Shown: piece by piece, positions 20,438-33,359 of the stretch
Layout: every line of letters starts with the position of its first letter
Numbering within the stretch: the first letter of the stretch is position 1
Assembly: GCF_023053635.1 (NCBI RefSeq)
Contig: NC_086171.1
Location: 48,711,538 to 48,775,537 of the forward strand
Direction: 5' to 3'
Source: Elgaria multicarinata webbii
Lineage: Eukaryota > Chordata > Lepidosauria > Squamata > Anguidae
Length of the DNA: 64,000 bases
Notes under the pieces: generated by a model
The model's input: the letters and a program-made list of their open reading frames with translations, nothing else
What the model was told of the DNA's origin: nothing
The model's database searches: none
Made by a program: the position numbers and the translations under genes

Positions 20438-21129
20438 GCTTCATTTGGTAAGTAAATTTACCAATTTACGACCTGCATTTGCAACATTTGTTGCTTATGC
20501 TATTTAATGCCCATACAACAAAATCTAGATGGGGAAAACTAACACAAAACTGAGTAATGTTTCCATTACTCCAGTAGCATTTCCATTAAAACATAAGACA
20601 AGGCACCTCTAGTGAAGCATTTCTTAGAGAGGAACAACACAAAAAGAGAGAGTCTCAGTATCAGTACCACTTTATTGGAGAAAAGCCCAACACATTTATA
20701 GCACAAGAAAACTTGCTGTAAATAATTTCTGCAGACATTTTTACAAGTGAGTATGTAATATTTTAACTGTTTTATACATTTAAGTATATGCACAGGTCTC
20801 ACTTGCAATGTGAACCATTTATGTGTAGTATTGAAATTGTGTTATTGTTTACATGTATGCATAGGCTATCCTTGCAATGTGCTTTTCTAATATATATTTT
20901 TTAGTTTTGTGTTGTCTCATTCATGTTTTATAAATGTATTGTTATATCTCTTGAAGAAGGCCTAAAAGCAAGAGACCGAAACACACCCAGCTTTTCGTCA
21001 ATAAATTTGTTTATAGCATCATGAAACTATTCTCTCTTTTTGTGTTCATCTTGGACGCTCAGTCACCTTGCGCCTCTGAGAGGAACAAAAACAACAAAAA
21101 GTCCTATTTTTTTATTTCGGCAAATAAAG

Positions 21130-21258
21130 CAGCCTTCCCCAGCCTAGTGCTCTCCAGATATGTTGGATTGCAACTCCCATCATTCTTAGTCAGAATGGCT
21201 GGGAATGGTAGGAATTGCAGTCCAACACATCTGGAGGGCACCAAATTGGGAAAGGCTG
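21130..21258. mobile_element. hAT-like foldback MITE
   Basis: Left arm 'CAGCCTTCCCCAGCCTAGTG', 'CTCTCCAGATATGTTGGATTG'. Right arm 'CAGTCCAACACATCTGGAGG', 'GCACCAAATTGGGAAAGGCTG'. The arms are near-perfect inverted repeats over most of 129 bp. Confidence 0.85.
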
Positions 21259-21312
21259 CAATAGAGCATATTTATAAGAGCCGTTATACAGAATATTTGG
21301 GGAGGCTGTTAC

Positions 21313-21314
<2 letters not shown>

Positions 21315-21366
<52 letters not shown>
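21315..21366. repeat. (CA)n microsatellite
   Basis: 26 uninterrupted CA units. Confidence 0.98.
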
Positions 21367-21369
<3 letters not shown>

Positions 21370-21493
21370 CCCAGGAGTCACTGTGCATTTTATCTCCTGG
21401 AAGACTTTCGTGAAGCAATAGAATAGTCCCTGTTGTAAATTACATTTTTAAGGATCAGTTGTTCCTTCATAGGGAAGGAAGATAAAGGAACTA

Positions 21494-21675
21494 CCATATT
21501 TCTTCGATTCTAAGACACACTCCCCCCCCCATATAAGCATCTCTAAAAACGGGGTGCGTCTTAGAATCACGGGTGCGTTTATTATTTCTTAGAATCAAAG
21601 CTTTTTTTCTGTTGGTGGTACTGAAATTAGTGTGTGTCTTACAATCGATGGCATCTTACAATCGAAGAAATACGG
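21494..21675. mobile_element. TA-flanked MITE with ~22-bp inverted ends
   Basis: The left end, CCATATTTCTTCGATTCTAAG, and the reverse complement of the right end, CCGTATTTCTTCGATTGTAAG, differ at two positions. TA dinucleotides flank both ends (21492-21493 and 21676-21677), as expected for Tc1/mariner-type insertion. It is non-coding. The superfamily is inferred only from the TA flank. Confidence 0.75.
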
Positions 21676-21722
21676 TATATGTATGCCATGTTTGGAAGAT
21701 GTTCTCTCATTTCACTCTAATG

Positions 21723-21800
21723 AAGTATTGTGGCTCAGCGGTAAACAGCATGGTGTGTATACAGAAAGTCAAAGGTTCAATCCCCAGTATCTCCTTAGGA
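21723..21800 (+). mobile_element. tRNA-derived SINE head
   Basis: 'TTGTGGCTCAGCGGTAAACAG' (box A-like) and 'AAAGGTTCAATCCCCAG' (box B-like) match the head of the tRNA-Ala-like SINE at 60823. The tail is missing and LINE sequence follows. Confidence 0.65.
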
Positions 21801-21807
21801 ATGCTAG

Positions 21808-21990
21808 TGCACCAGCTACAGCCTCTTCTGGATAGGGACAGCTTGGCCACAGTGGTACAGGCACTAGCAAACTCAAGACTGGATTACTGCAACATGCTCT
21901 ATGTGGGGCTGCCCTTAAGGGTTAAGGCTGCTCCGGAAGCTGGAGCTAGTGCAGAATGCAGCAACTTAGCTGTTATCAGGAACTGCCCCT
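21808..21990 (+). mobile_element. CR1/L2-type LINE RT fragment
   Basis: It translates to 'QLQPLLDRDSLATVVQALAN', 'SRLDYCNMLYVGLPL', the same RT block seen on the minus strand near 2950-3050. It is short and truncated on both sides. Confidence 0.85.
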
Positions 21991-22200
21991 TTTCAATTTT
22001 AAAGAAAATACCATGTATATTGTCTGTTTGGGAATTGATCCCTTTAGCATAGATCTTTTATAACCTTTGGACCCAATCCAGATAAATTTAGTCATGGCTG
22101 AGGCGTCAAACGTCTGCACACTTAAATTATACCCCACTTTTCCTTATCCACATCCAACCCAAAATGACTCACAAATTAAATTCAATGGCTTGGATTCTAA

Positions 22201-22691
22201 GGCCTTAGCTAGACCAGGCTTTATCATGGGGTGAACCCCAGGATTGTCCCTGTGCATCCACATGATGCACAGGAGATCCCGGGATCAGGGAGGGATCATC
22301 CCTCCCTTGCCCCAGGATAGAGCTCTCCACTTTGGGCCCGCTTTTTCTACGGTCTCAGGCTGAGCCCGAGACCACAGGATGTGTGGCCCGTTGCCACGGT
22401 TTGACTCAGCTCTGCGCGATTCCTTGCACTGAGCCAGGAGCGCTGGGCCCATCGGTGTTAGGGTGAGGGGAGCAGGGAAATTTAAGTTACATTTTAAAAA
22501 AAGACCTACCTTAAGCGCACAAGCATTCATGCGCTGCTTCTCCTTTAAAAATTAAAAAAATGGTGGACACAATACCTCTCTTCCTGAGGTCATCGTGCCT
22601 CATGTGTAAATGGAGGAGGGATCTTGCGTTAATCGCAACGTGAGATCTTCCCTCCTCCATCCTTGATTATCAGGTAGGTCTGGCTAAGGTC
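22201..22691. mobile_element. Non-autonomous DNA transposon (CCTTAGCTAGACC family)
   Basis: The left end, GGCCTTAGCTAGACC, and the right end, GGTCTGGCTAAGGTC, are inverted repeats with one mismatch over 13 bp. The interior shares 'TGCACAGGAGATCCCGGGATC', 'AGAGCTCTCCACTTTGGGCCC' and 'AAATGGAGGAGGGATCTTGCG' with the element at 127-537. It has no ORF of note. Confidence 0.75.
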
Positions 22692-22973
22692 TAACTTAGT
22701 CTTCCATGAATCAAGGGCTTCTTCCATCTCACAGAGGATTCTGCTAATAGAATGGATGAGTTTGCAATTTTTGCCACTTTCCCTCTTCCCCTTCAGCCTT
22801 CTCCTCCCTGTTCTAGAAGGTCCTCCTCAATCCCACAAAGCAGATTTTTGGAGGATGCAAGGGGTTGCTCTTACAAGCAAGAGCAAAATTTGGATTCAGG
22901 GCAATAAAAAAATCATTCAAACAACACATATTACAGGTGACAACTCTATGCTCTAAATACATGTTCTATATAG

Positions 22974-23330
22974 TATCTATAATAATAAAAGAGGGTGTGT
23001 GTGTTTCATCTGTCTGTCAGCCCCATAGCACCAAGTTTGTGAAACCTGGACTCCTGAAATCTGACATGCATCCAAAGGTGATCCTAGGGGTGTGCACCGT
23101 GAGGTTATTTTGTTTTTAAAATTCATCAGTTAATTTTAATAGATTTCAATGTGTTCATGTGTCTGGAGATGCTACTGCAGATGTTACATCTTCAGCCACT
23201 AGGGGCAGACTTTCCTAATCAACACATAGCTTTGCAGTCCGTACAGCTTGAAACCAGGAGTGATTAATTGGCTGAGGGACAGAGTTATACACCTGTCCCC
23301 TCCCCACTGCTGTGGGGCAGCCCCCTTCAG
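22974..23330 (+). mobile_element. Possible Helitron-like fragment
   Basis: 'ATCTATAATAATAAAAGAGGG' followed by 'TGTGTGTGTTTCATC' resembles the 5' end of vertebrate Helitrons (TC..ATATAATAAAAG). No CTRR/hairpin end was located, so this is tentative. Confidence 0.3.
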
Positions 23331-23334
23331 AGGA

Positions 23335-23583
23335 ATAGAGAGGACAGGCACCTCTGGAAGCCAGATTCCGTCTGGATATCAGGAAAAACTTCCTGACTGT
23401 TAGAGCAGTATGACAATGGAATCAATTACCTAGCTAGGTTGAGGGCTCTCCCACACTAGAGGCATTCAAGTGGCAGCTGGACAACCATCTGTCAGGTAAG
23501 CTTTGAAGTGGATTTCTGAATTGAGCAGGTGGTTGGACTCAATGGCCTTGTAGGCCCCTTCCAATTCTTCTATTCTATGATTC
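23335..23583 (+). mobile_element. CR1 LINE 3' end
   Basis: 'AGGAAAAACTTCCTGACTGTTAGAGC', 'CAGCTGGACAACCATCTGTC' and 'GACTCAATGGCCTTGTAGGC' end with 'TTCTATTCTATGATTCT', the canonical CR1 3'-terminal repeat. The orientation is plus. Confidence 0.92.
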
Positions 23584-24545
23584 TCTCTCACATGGCTATA
23601 AGGATGCACCATGGCAGGGGCATACCTAGAGGCCACGCCTTGGGATGCCAGTGGCTGTGGCTTCACTCAGACAGGGCAGGCACAATGTGTCCAGTAGTGT
23701 AAATTTGTTTCAAGGCTTTGCTGTATCAAACTATGGGCTATTCCAACCAGTTCAAAGCCAGGTCTGCTCACTAGTTATAATAATATAGCCTTTGTTTGAT
23801 TCTCTGATGTTGAGTTGAATCTACAGGAGCTTCCATTGCCTTGATTTTAACACTGAACTGATAAAAATAAACATTGTAGGCCAATATTCAAAGGACTACT
23901 TTCGGTATGCCCAAGGCCCAGTGAGACTTGGAATTTAGAACAACAGTCTACCCATGCCATACCAGGAACTACCTTTTAAATCCCACAAATCCTAGCATGC
24001 TCCAGACATTTTCTATCTAAACATGCTTTGTGCCCTTAATTGCAAAAGTAATTTTAGGGATTAAGAAATATAAGCCTAAAATTCTCTTGGGCACTTTGAA
24101 CTGATTGTGCTATTCTTTAGATCCTGGCACAGATGATATTTTATATATTTCTAGAATAAAAATAAGTTCTGTGGCTTGAAGATCATTTATCTTTTCAATA
24201 GTTATTCTAAATATATGCTGTGCAGATCCAGACGGTTGAATACATTGTTTACACTAATGCTGTCAGCACTGAAGAGGCTAGCACAAAGTAGTTCTTTTTA
24301 AAATATGTTTAAAATTCCACAATTTTTTAATCAGAGGGGAGTAAATAATTCTAAACAATAATTGCAATTTTAAAAAAGACATGAACAAAACATTAAGCAA
24401 TATAAACACAAAAAACAAAGCAACATTTAATATAATACAACAAAAGCAAGTAATACGGGTAAATTAATCGATATATAAGTTTTGATATTATTTGCAACTG
24501 AATGATACATTCAGATTCCTTTTTGAAGAGGCCACATATAGAAGC

Positions 24546-24580
<35 letters not shown>

Positions 24581-26430
24581 TATAATAGGCAAACGCGACC
24601 CCAAAAACCAAATTATTTTTTTGACCCAAGTTGAAAACAACAAATCCATTTATCAATGCATATAGCTTTTGAATCTCACAAAGACAATAAAAGAATCATG
24701 GACATTTTCACTACAATAAAGGGTTTCTTGCACATAGAGTCTAACCATCATGTGTGTAATAATTTAATTGTCGGCTGTGTCTGGTCACAATGTAATTCAG
24801 CATCGTTTTGAAACAAAACCTTCATATTTTAAAAAGCTAGAGGAAAATCAATTCTCTTGTTTTTTTTATTTTATGAGTTCAATAAGTCATCTCAATAATT
24901 GGCTAAAATGAAACAAAAAAACAACTCAGATATTTTAGAAACACAAACTTCATTTGTCAGTTTTTTACAATTAGGTCCCGAAAAAGAGAATCAGATGAAT
25001 GAAAAAGATCATAACAATGACTACTGTAGAATATATCATTTTGTAAAAGCTGCTCTTTTTACAGCATGAAGAAACATTCAGTTCACTTCCTTCTTCTCAA
25101 AATAACTAGACTTTGGTAAAACATATACAATGAAAGCAGTCCCCTGTCCTGTCCGTCCGCATACACACCAACATTTGGTGAGATTTCTTTTTTGCAGTAT
25201 CTTTCCTTCTGCATCACAAGTGGTATTTCTGAGAAATGTCTGACCACTGTACTTCCAGGTGTTAGGAATTTTAAAATTTGCAAATCTATATGTGCTGTAT
25301 TACTATTCTCTAATGCTTTATGTTAACGAACCCAGGAAATTACAGTGCCTTTTGGTTAACCAATCATCTTTAGTGACAGTCATTATCGTACATTTTGACA
25401 TGACTGCCTATTCTCCCCACAACAACATTCAACAGTTCATCCACCATCCACCAATCAAGTGACTGAATTGCTGCAGTGTTTTGATACAGTGGTGAGTTTA
25501 TGTAAATGTGTATCCTCCCCGCAGAAAATGAAACCTGTTTGCAAACAATCTTCTCAAAGAATCGCTTTTCAGAATAGGGGGGCAGGGAAGAGGACCAGAA
25601 GGCAAAGCACAATCCACCAGAAAGTTCCCCAGCACAAAATGTGCTCATGCTCAGCTTCCAATCAATTCAATGGGGCATACACAGGAGAATGTCTTGGCTG
25701 ATTTTTGTTTGCCTGTTCATTGTGCAGCCTCAGTGGTATTTGATAGAGCACAATTATGTCTAGTCTTCTACATGTTTGTTACTTCTATGAGTTAAAACAG
25801 AGGCTTGGATTTGGGCAGTCCCTAATAAATATAGATTCTACCTCAACCATTTATATCTTACTCTTTAGTGACATAACTTATGAGAAAACTATGGGGGGCT
25901 TCCTTCACGATTAAGTATAAAACAAAGCATCCACAGACACTAATATTTAAAAGAGTATCACTAATGTGCTTAATTTAGACTCTGTGTGGGTTTTTGTTTG
26001 TTTGTTTGTTTAATAACTATTTAATGCAAGGCTGAATTGCAAACTGTATTTTGTGATTAGTATTAATTTTACATAGTAAACTACTTCAACCATGTGGAAA
26101 ATAATTCCAGACCAGCAGTCAAGGTCTATGTGAAACCATTCATAAGGCCATTGTGTGGTTGTGCAGGACTGAAGAATGCTCTTGAAATGTACAGAGTTGT
26201 TACTACACAGATTGAGCAGAGTTCTTCATACAAGACTATTTCTTGGAGGGGAAAACACCAAATTATTTTAAACTCTCTATGATCTTGCAAACATGCATAT
26301 AATTGTACACTATAAAGCTTGTATGTTGCAAGCGGGACCTGAGTTATGCCAGCACCATCAGAAGTCAAGCAATTTACCTTTGACTTACATAGTTATTTGA
26401 TGTGCTGTGTGTGGCTTTTAAGGTATGGGT
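23584..26430. other. AT-rich, repeat-poor intergenic DNA
   Basis: Only a (CA)n at 24548-24578 stands out. No gene or named mobile element was recognised. Conserved regulatory DNA is possible but cannot be judged from one sequence. Confidence 0.4.
24548..24578. repeat. (CA)n microsatellite
   Basis: About 15 CA units. Confidence 0.97.
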
Positions 26431-26431
26431 C

Positions 26432-26475
<44 letters not shown>

Positions 26476-26535
26476 TACACTTTATACCGCCTCATAGTCG
26501 AAGCTCTCTGGGTGGTTTACAAAAATTAAAATGAT
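26432..26535 (-). mobile_element. LINE 3' tail with (TAA)n
   Basis: (TAA)n at 26432-26475 is joined to 'CACTTTATACCGCCTCATAG' and 'TCGAAGCTCTCTGGGTGGTTTAC', the reversed CR1/L2-type tail. Confidence 0.8.
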
Positions 26536-26544
26536 TACACTCCT

Positions 26545-26613
26545 GTACTTACTTACATGGGAGTAAGACCCATTGGACTTAACAGGACTTACTACATATA
26601 TAGGATTGCACTA
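26545..26613. mobile_element. Short palindromic repeat copy
   Basis: 'TTACATGGGAGTAAGACCC', 'ATTGGACTTAACAGGACTTACT' and 'TATAGGATTGCAC' match the CAATCCTA/AGTAAG family. It follows the LINE tail directly. Confidence 0.75.
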
Positions 26614-29600
26614 TAAAGAGATAGGAGTTTCTCCCTTTCTTTTGGTAACATCGTTAGTCATTCTTTTATTATTAACAATATTGTCAAACCAAAAAAAGTG
26701 GAATCCACATTTATTTTACCCACTAATAAAAATAAAGTAAGTAGTTTGGATCAGTATACTTTTCATTAAACAAGTATAGCTTTATAGAAAAGTTAATATT
26801 TTTCCTTCAGATAATGCATGAAATTTGGGTTCTCAGCTTCCAAGCATTTGATTAAAAAAACAAAACAGGGCATTCCACAGATCTCAATGTTTGATTAGAA
26901 TCCCTGCATTGATGCTATCTTGAGCTGTGAAGCATTCCACATTATACAGCACCTGTGTTAATACCTAAATATTATTACTATTAATAATAGAAAGTTCAGC
27001 AACATGGTTCTTTTATGAGCATCTTCACAAACTGCGCACTCCTGCATACTGATCCAGGCAAAAACACCGGAGAAAACATAGCTGCGTTTGGAGTGCAGAT
27101 CATTCATCCAGTGACTTGATAAGAAGCTAACTAGAAGCAGAGTTAAGGAAAACATGTTTCTGTTTGTTATACAAACACAAACTATTTTACCAGCTTGGCC
27201 TCATGCTAAATCACATTTTAGTACCATGACACTCAGATCTCAAACATGTTGCTTTGTCCCCTTTGAGGTTTTCCTGTGTCCCCCCACTCCACCCCTCATG
27301 GTCACTTAACGTTATCTTCCAAAATGACACCCTTTCCTCTTTTGTATACACACTGTTTCTAGTATTTAGGAAACAGACTATATGGCTGTTCACCCTAACC
27401 CTCAGAAAGCAAAATAACTGCATACTGTGATCTAGCTGTGAGGAAATATGAATGCACAACACTAAACTACCTTGAAACTTTGGCAATCTTCAGCTTTTCT
27501 CACTAAAAATAAACTCAAATGTCCAGAAACTTAAGTGTAAAAGATTATTTTATAGCAATATTTTGAGTCTAATCAAATATATATATAAAGAAGGTTTTAT
27601 ATTGATTTGAGGAATATTTAGATAGCCTTATGGATAATTTCAGAGTTGTATTTTGCTCCACCCACCCACCTCCAAAAAGAGAAAGTCAAACAACAATGTA
27701 TTATAGTATTTATTAAATAATTGTTGCATTGGGTCAATTATTAATAACAAGTGTGCATTCAAAGTATATGGATATGTAAAAGAAAAATGTAAGGGCAAAC
27801 ATTGGCTTTTATAATTCTGACTTATCTGTTTGTAATAAACTTAAAATGTGCATAAAACAAACAGTGGTGTTAAGTTATTTGTGCATCTCTCCTGTTGATT
27901 AAAGCCAGGAGTCATTATAGGCCTCATGTTAATATTCAGTCAATTCAGGTCTGCCCTATACTTTTCCTTCCAGAATTACTAAATGTGAAAGGGGTGCAGC
28001 AGAACGAACCATGATTTTATTAATTAGCAGAAATTATATTTGTAGAGGTACCATAGCCATTTTGATATCCCTACCAGTCAATGAAGCCCAAACATCTTTT
28101 TAGATATTCCATTTTAATTGTGCCTAACATTACTAGTAGTGGATTTGAATTATCATACCTTATTTAAAAGATCTCCGCTGTACAGTCTTTTCCATTGCCT
28201 CTACTTTAAATCTTACTCTTCTGCCTGGAATTAACATTTAAGCAAACCTGTTTAAAATGGATCAGAGAAGTTAAGTCGAATGACAAAAAGGCAGAAATTC
28301 CAGTATTTGGAATACTTGATTACATTGTTATACTTAATGCCTTTGATGTTTTTGAAGTGTGTCATATCCCAAGAAGTTTGCTCCAAGCATTTATTGAAGG
28401 AATTTTTAAAATTGCCAAATGGAAGGATTTTAGAAGACCCTAGTTCAGATATGCACAACATAACCTTCCCACATATTTTTGCTCTAGTCCAAGCAGATGG
28501 GCTTCTTCAAGGAAGGAAATAAAAATAAATAGATCTCAATTTAATTTCCTTGACCGAGAGAAATAAAATATGAGGCCATCAAAGTGACGTCTATCATTAG
28601 TAAATGTTATGCATCTTGCATGGCTTCTCCCCACTGATATTCCACTTAATTACAAAAGAATTATATTGTAGGAAATTGTGTTGCATACAGTGGAGGAATG
28701 AATTATTCTGAGAATATAGTGAAATATTTAGTTCACCGGTCTTACTCAGTGGATGGAAACACAAATTGCAGGAAATTCAAGGAGATCCAATATATATAAC
28801 TCAACATAATGAAAAATAATTTCGTTTGCAGCATTTTCAAATGTGCCTTATTGTATGGCCCTTTCTGAAGTTGTAAAAAGTCAAAAGAGCAGAACAATGG
28901 TGTTTAGACAATGAATGTTAGTCTATAGTTTCATATAACTGAGAAATGTTTCTTCATGCTATCCCTCCCTGCAAAAAAGCGCTCTAATCAATAGTTTTGT
29001 TCAAGAAATATTTTGTTTCTTATATTATGCACAAGTTGTAAAGAGAGAGAGAGAAAACATTTTTTGTGTCACTTTATTTGTTTGAGCTGTAGATTTTTGT
29101 TTTTATTTTGTTTCGGGATGATTGAAATCATTAGGAAAGTGACAAGCAACAGGGCCTGTTTTTTATGTGTTCCTTAAAAGGGAAAGATAGAAGAATTACC
29201 TACAAAAAAAAGAGAGATAGAACACTTCATCAGTCAAATTAAACAACTTTAAACAACACTAAGAGTTTTGCATTAATATGTAAATATGGCATAAAATATC
29301 TATAAATATTTGTGTGTTCTTTTTTCTCCCCCTCCCAATATTCTGTTCCAGTAAAATGAAAAAAGTAAACTTTTGAGAGTTGTTTATTCTCCTTCCTAAG
29401 CTTTGTTGCTATTACTTTTGGATAATTTCAAATGCCATTTTGAATATCATTTGGGTTTAATGCAACATGTCCATCTGCATTTAGATATTAATCTAAATCT
29501 TCTGATTTGACCATGGGCTTTAATCTGGCTGATTAATGTGACTCAAATTGTATAGTATTTTCTTGGGCGTACGGCAGGACAAAAATGCACAAATAATCTT

Positions 29601-31689
29601 TTTCTCAGAAAGTCTAATAAAAATAGGAATGGGTTCATCTATTGGTAGAAAGTAAAGGTTTTTAAAAAGAGAGAATGTGAAACAAAAGTGTTGGGTCTGG
29701 CAAAATGTATTTTGCAAATGATAATGAAGGGGAAATGATGCAATATTAATTTTGTATGGCCTCAGCATCACTCACTGATTTACAGCTGCAATTTTTTTTT
29801 TACCTCTGTGTTATTCTCTGTCTTTTCTTCTCCCTATCTTTAAATAATGTTTTCCTACAGGCATACACAAAAGTCAGGCATAGTTCTAGTGATATTTTTA
29901 TTTCTCTCTCTGATCTTCCTGCTGTTCTTCTGCTACTTTCTTCTGGCAGAGTGAAAAATAAAACTGATCATGATGTGTGGGTTGGGGGCTTCAGGGGTCA
30001 TTACCCTTTCGACTCTCACTTTGATGACAAGTTATCAAAACAAAAATACTGCTTCAAGATGCATGGCCGATTTTTGCTTCTTGAAATCATTATTAACAAA
30101 GCAGAATTGTGTGCACTGTGTTTTATGCACATGGTTTCCCACTTGATATACTACAGTGAGTAGGAATGGGCTTGATTACAGTATCCCCTTTGGTACAACC
30201 AATCAGTGATTATTACCAATAGCAGATTGGGGATCTAAACACCCTTGTTAACCATTATGAGACATAGAGTAAGTGAAATTATATCTTGTAGTGGATACCT
30301 TAATAGTTGTTGGTTTTTAATGGTGAGCTTTGAAACCCAGAGTTTTTTTTCATGGGTGACTGGGAACAATAAAATATTTTGTTACATGCCCAGGTTGATG
30401 CATAACTGCCTGGCTATTTTCCTGGGACATACAATCAGGCTGGTTTCCTAGAGCAAGAGGGTTTGTTTGGCCTTGCCTAGAAGGGTGTTGCTAGTATGCA
30501 TTCATATTTCCTTAAACAAATGAAAATTGTACTTTTCAGTAAACACCCTAATCTCATTAACAATTGCTGTGATCGATTGTACCTGGACTAAACAAAGTGC
30601 ACCTTTGTTTTTCCATATATAATGAATGTGGTGTTTTAATAGGCCTCAGTAATATTGGCACGGATAACCTCAAAGGGACTACTCTTTTGAAAGGAAAAAC
30701 TGACAAATATTACCAGTGCATACTTCTTAATCAAGTGAACCTCCAACATGGAATCATAATGCTGTACTTGCATATGAAGATCTCTCCAAAGTTTTTGTGT
30801 GATAAAGAAATGCAATTTCCAATATGTCAGACAACTCTATTAGCCAATCACCAGGATATTTACTGTATAAATAGTTCATCTAAGGATCTTGGTGAAAATT
30901 GACATTTTTCAGTGGCTTCTCAACAACGAGACTCATCAATTGAAAGAAGACCATAACCTATCATCAATAGTTGGTAAGTGATAAATGGTAGCATCATATG
31001 CCCATAGCAGTAAATGTCATCTGACTAGCATATGTTAGCTGTCATTTATTTACCAATTGTTTTAGATGAAATATGAAGTATTCAATGATTATTACTGGAG
31101 AAAGATAGATCAAGGATTACTAAAAGAATATATACAAGAGAGAATATATTCCTAATCCTGTGTATATACCATTTTTGGGGGAAATTTGTGCAGTCATGTC
31201 AACTCTTTCAATAATTAAAGTTCCAATCCTAAAACAAATATGTTTTAACACCAGATATATTTGCTTCTGTAGTAATAAAGGTGAGTATATGGATTCCTTT
31301 GCAAGGCTAGTGCTTTTGCACCTTGTCCTATTTGGGATTGTCTTTGTCTTTCAGAGATCATCAGGAAAAAGATTTTAAAAATTAAAATTATTTAAAATTA
31401 AGGATAAATGTCTTTTTAAGATGTATTAAAAAATAAAATCACATTTCAAATTAATTAAGTTCCTTTAAAACAAAAGTCAAGGTTTGCCAGAATAAATATT
31501 GGTGGATTGTACTTAAAATAAATTACCAATAATTTGGTTCCATGTTTCAATTTGTATTAATAGATGGGCATTTTTCAAATGTACAATTGGTTCCTGCAGC
31601 AGGATATATCTGAAAAGAAAGCAATGGAGCTATTTCTTATATAGACAAAGATCTATGTCATGGGAAGTCCTTAGCCTAGGATATTGAGG
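26614..31689. other. AT-rich repeat-poor intergenic block
   Basis: About 5 kb without any repeat I can name and without coding exons. ORFs are short and lack domain features. The low repeat density, compared with 1-23 kb, is the main visible property. Confidence 0.4.
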
Positions 31690-31775
31690 CCACAGCTAAC
31701 TTACCTGGAAGTAAAACTCATAGCACAATGGGATTTAATGCTGAGTAACAAGCATAAGATTGTGCTGTTATAGCT
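31690..31775. mobile_element. Diverged copy of the short palindromic repeat
   Basis: 'ACTTACCTGGAAGTAAAACTC', 'CACAATGGGATTTAATGCTGAG' and 'CATAAGATTGTGCTG' match the family with many changes. Confidence 0.5.
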
Positions 31776-31839
31776 TCTAATTCCTTAGAAAGCTAGACTT
31801 TCAAAAATTAGAAACCACTGTTTGCTAACATTTAATATA

Positions 31840-31985
31840 TGTATCTATTTAAAACATTTTATGATGCCCTTTATCATACATTTTCCTTGGGCAGATTATT
31901 TAATAAAACATAAAGCCAATAACCTAAAAGGCAGCAAAATTACAAAGCATAAAAACAGCAGATAAAAATTAGCAGCAATAAAATC
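31840..31985 (-). mobile_element. Decayed LINE 3' UTR fragment
   Basis: 'TTTTATGATGCCCTTTATCATAC', 'TTGGGCAGATTATTTAATAAAAC' and the A-rich continuation resemble reversed CR1/L2-type LINE ends, strongly diverged. Confidence 0.45.
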
Positions 31986-32592
31986 AGTACAATATTTAAC
32001 ATTTCAAAGCCTGGGAATTTTTTTTTTTTTTAAATGCTCTGTGCTGAAAAGACAGCAATGTAATTAAAATAGAGGGCTTCAGTCATTCATTGGTCCTACA
32101 ATTTGCAAGGCCAGATTCTACTCCAAAGTCACGGATAACTGTTTAATACTTTAAGATTATGAGGCTACTTTGCAGGAAGTACCACTTGTGAATGACAACT
32201 ATAAATCAAGAGTGTAAGCCGATACCATTGACTTATGGCCAGGATCCAAAGAAAGAAGGAACTATCTCTATGAGTCCAAGGGAGCTTTAGGGTTGCTATC
32301 TTTCCTCCAGTACAAACTCTCCATGTGACACCTAAGGGAGCTTCAAAAGAATTTTATGATGTGGCATGACAATACTCTGACCAAAGGGTAATTTTTTTAA
32401 AAAAAAAATAGCCACAAGGATGGGCCTTTGGGGCTTTTTGATTTCTAGCCCGTATTTGTAAAGATGAGGCCTACTTCCCTGCATGTCTAGATATGTGAGT
32501 GTCAAGTTATTCTCAATTAGATGATCTTTTCCCTATCAACGAAATGAAAAGGCATGAAAAACTGAAATTAGTTACAATTTCCAGAGACAGTA

Positions 32593-33180
32593 TCCACATT
32601 AGTCTGTGGCAGCAAAAACAACAGTCTTGTGGCATCTTAAAGGCTAACAAATTTATTATGGCACAAGCATTGATGGACAATGATCCACTTTATCAGATGC
32701 ATGAGTTTCAGGTATATATACAGAACATATGGTTGGGGTTGTAATCAATGAGGTGAGAAGGAAATTAAATACAGAAAGGACTCTCAGTGACATTCACACA
32801 AAATAGTTGTTTCTAATGGGCTTGAATCAAGATTTTATCTGTAGACTGCCCTGAGATCCCAATGATATAGGGTGGGATACAAATGCTTACATAAATAAAT
32901 AATGTGTGTGTGTTAAACACATACACACTATATGTATTAATTGGCTTACCTAATTTCAGGATGTTTGTGTTATCAGTACCAACTGTTCTGTGAATGACCA
33001 CTGTTAATAATAATGTGTTTGTCATTGTCAGTACTTTCTGCATATAATTTCCTCTGACTTCACTGTTTTTAATTACCCCACTATGTATACTATACATATA
33101 CCTGAAGCTCTTTATAGATGTGATGAAGTGGACTATAGACCACAAAGCTTATAGTACATTTATTAGTCTTTAAGATGTCA
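32593..33180. mobile_element. Inverted pair of one dispersed repeat, with LINE tail between
   Basis: The + strand segment 32593-32735 has 'GTCTTGTGGCATCTTAAAGG', 'CTAACAAATTTATTATGG', 'CCACTTTATCAGATGCATGAG' and 'TTCAGGTATATATACAGAAC'. It is matched in reverse by 33075-33180 ('CTGAAGCTCTTTATAG', 'GATGAAGTGGACTATAGACC', 'TTATTAGTCTTTAAGATG'). A LINE tail ('GACTGCCCTGAGATCCCAATG', 'GGGTGGGATACAAATGC') lies between them at 32830-32905. The whole is consistent with a DNA element having long inverted ends and a later LINE insertion, or with two separate copies. Confidence 0.6.
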
Positions 33181-33261
33181 TAAGAGACTGTTCATTGAAA
33201 TTAGAAAAAAGCAATGGTCTGAAAGGAGTTTGAGAGTTTACTAGAGAACTGTTTACTGGAG

Positions 33262-33357
33262 AACCATTCAGACAACATGCTAAACCATGCTGCTTAACCA
33301 CAAAATGGTTAATGGAATGGTTAAGCAGCATGGTTTAGTGTGCTATATGAACAGGGC
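33262..33357. mobile_element. Foldback MITE-like palindrome
   Basis: The left arm, 'ATGCTAAACCATGCTGCTTAACC', and the right arm, 'GGTTAAGCAGCATGGTTTAGTG', are inverted copies separated by about 16 bp. Outer portions also pair weakly (GAACCATTCAGAC / ATATGAACAGGGCC). It is non-coding. Confidence 0.7.
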
Positions 33358-33359
33358 CT

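Noticed and set aside
20930-21015. 'TTGAAGAAGGCC..AAGCAAGAGACCGAAAC' block resembling Penelope-like element ends
   Set aside because: Only a short resemblance from memory, with no reverse-transcriptase or endonuclease sequence nearby. Too weak to list as a feature.
26346-26534. ORF with a poly-asparagine run
   Set aside because: Translation of an (AAT)n microsatellite joined to a LINE tail.
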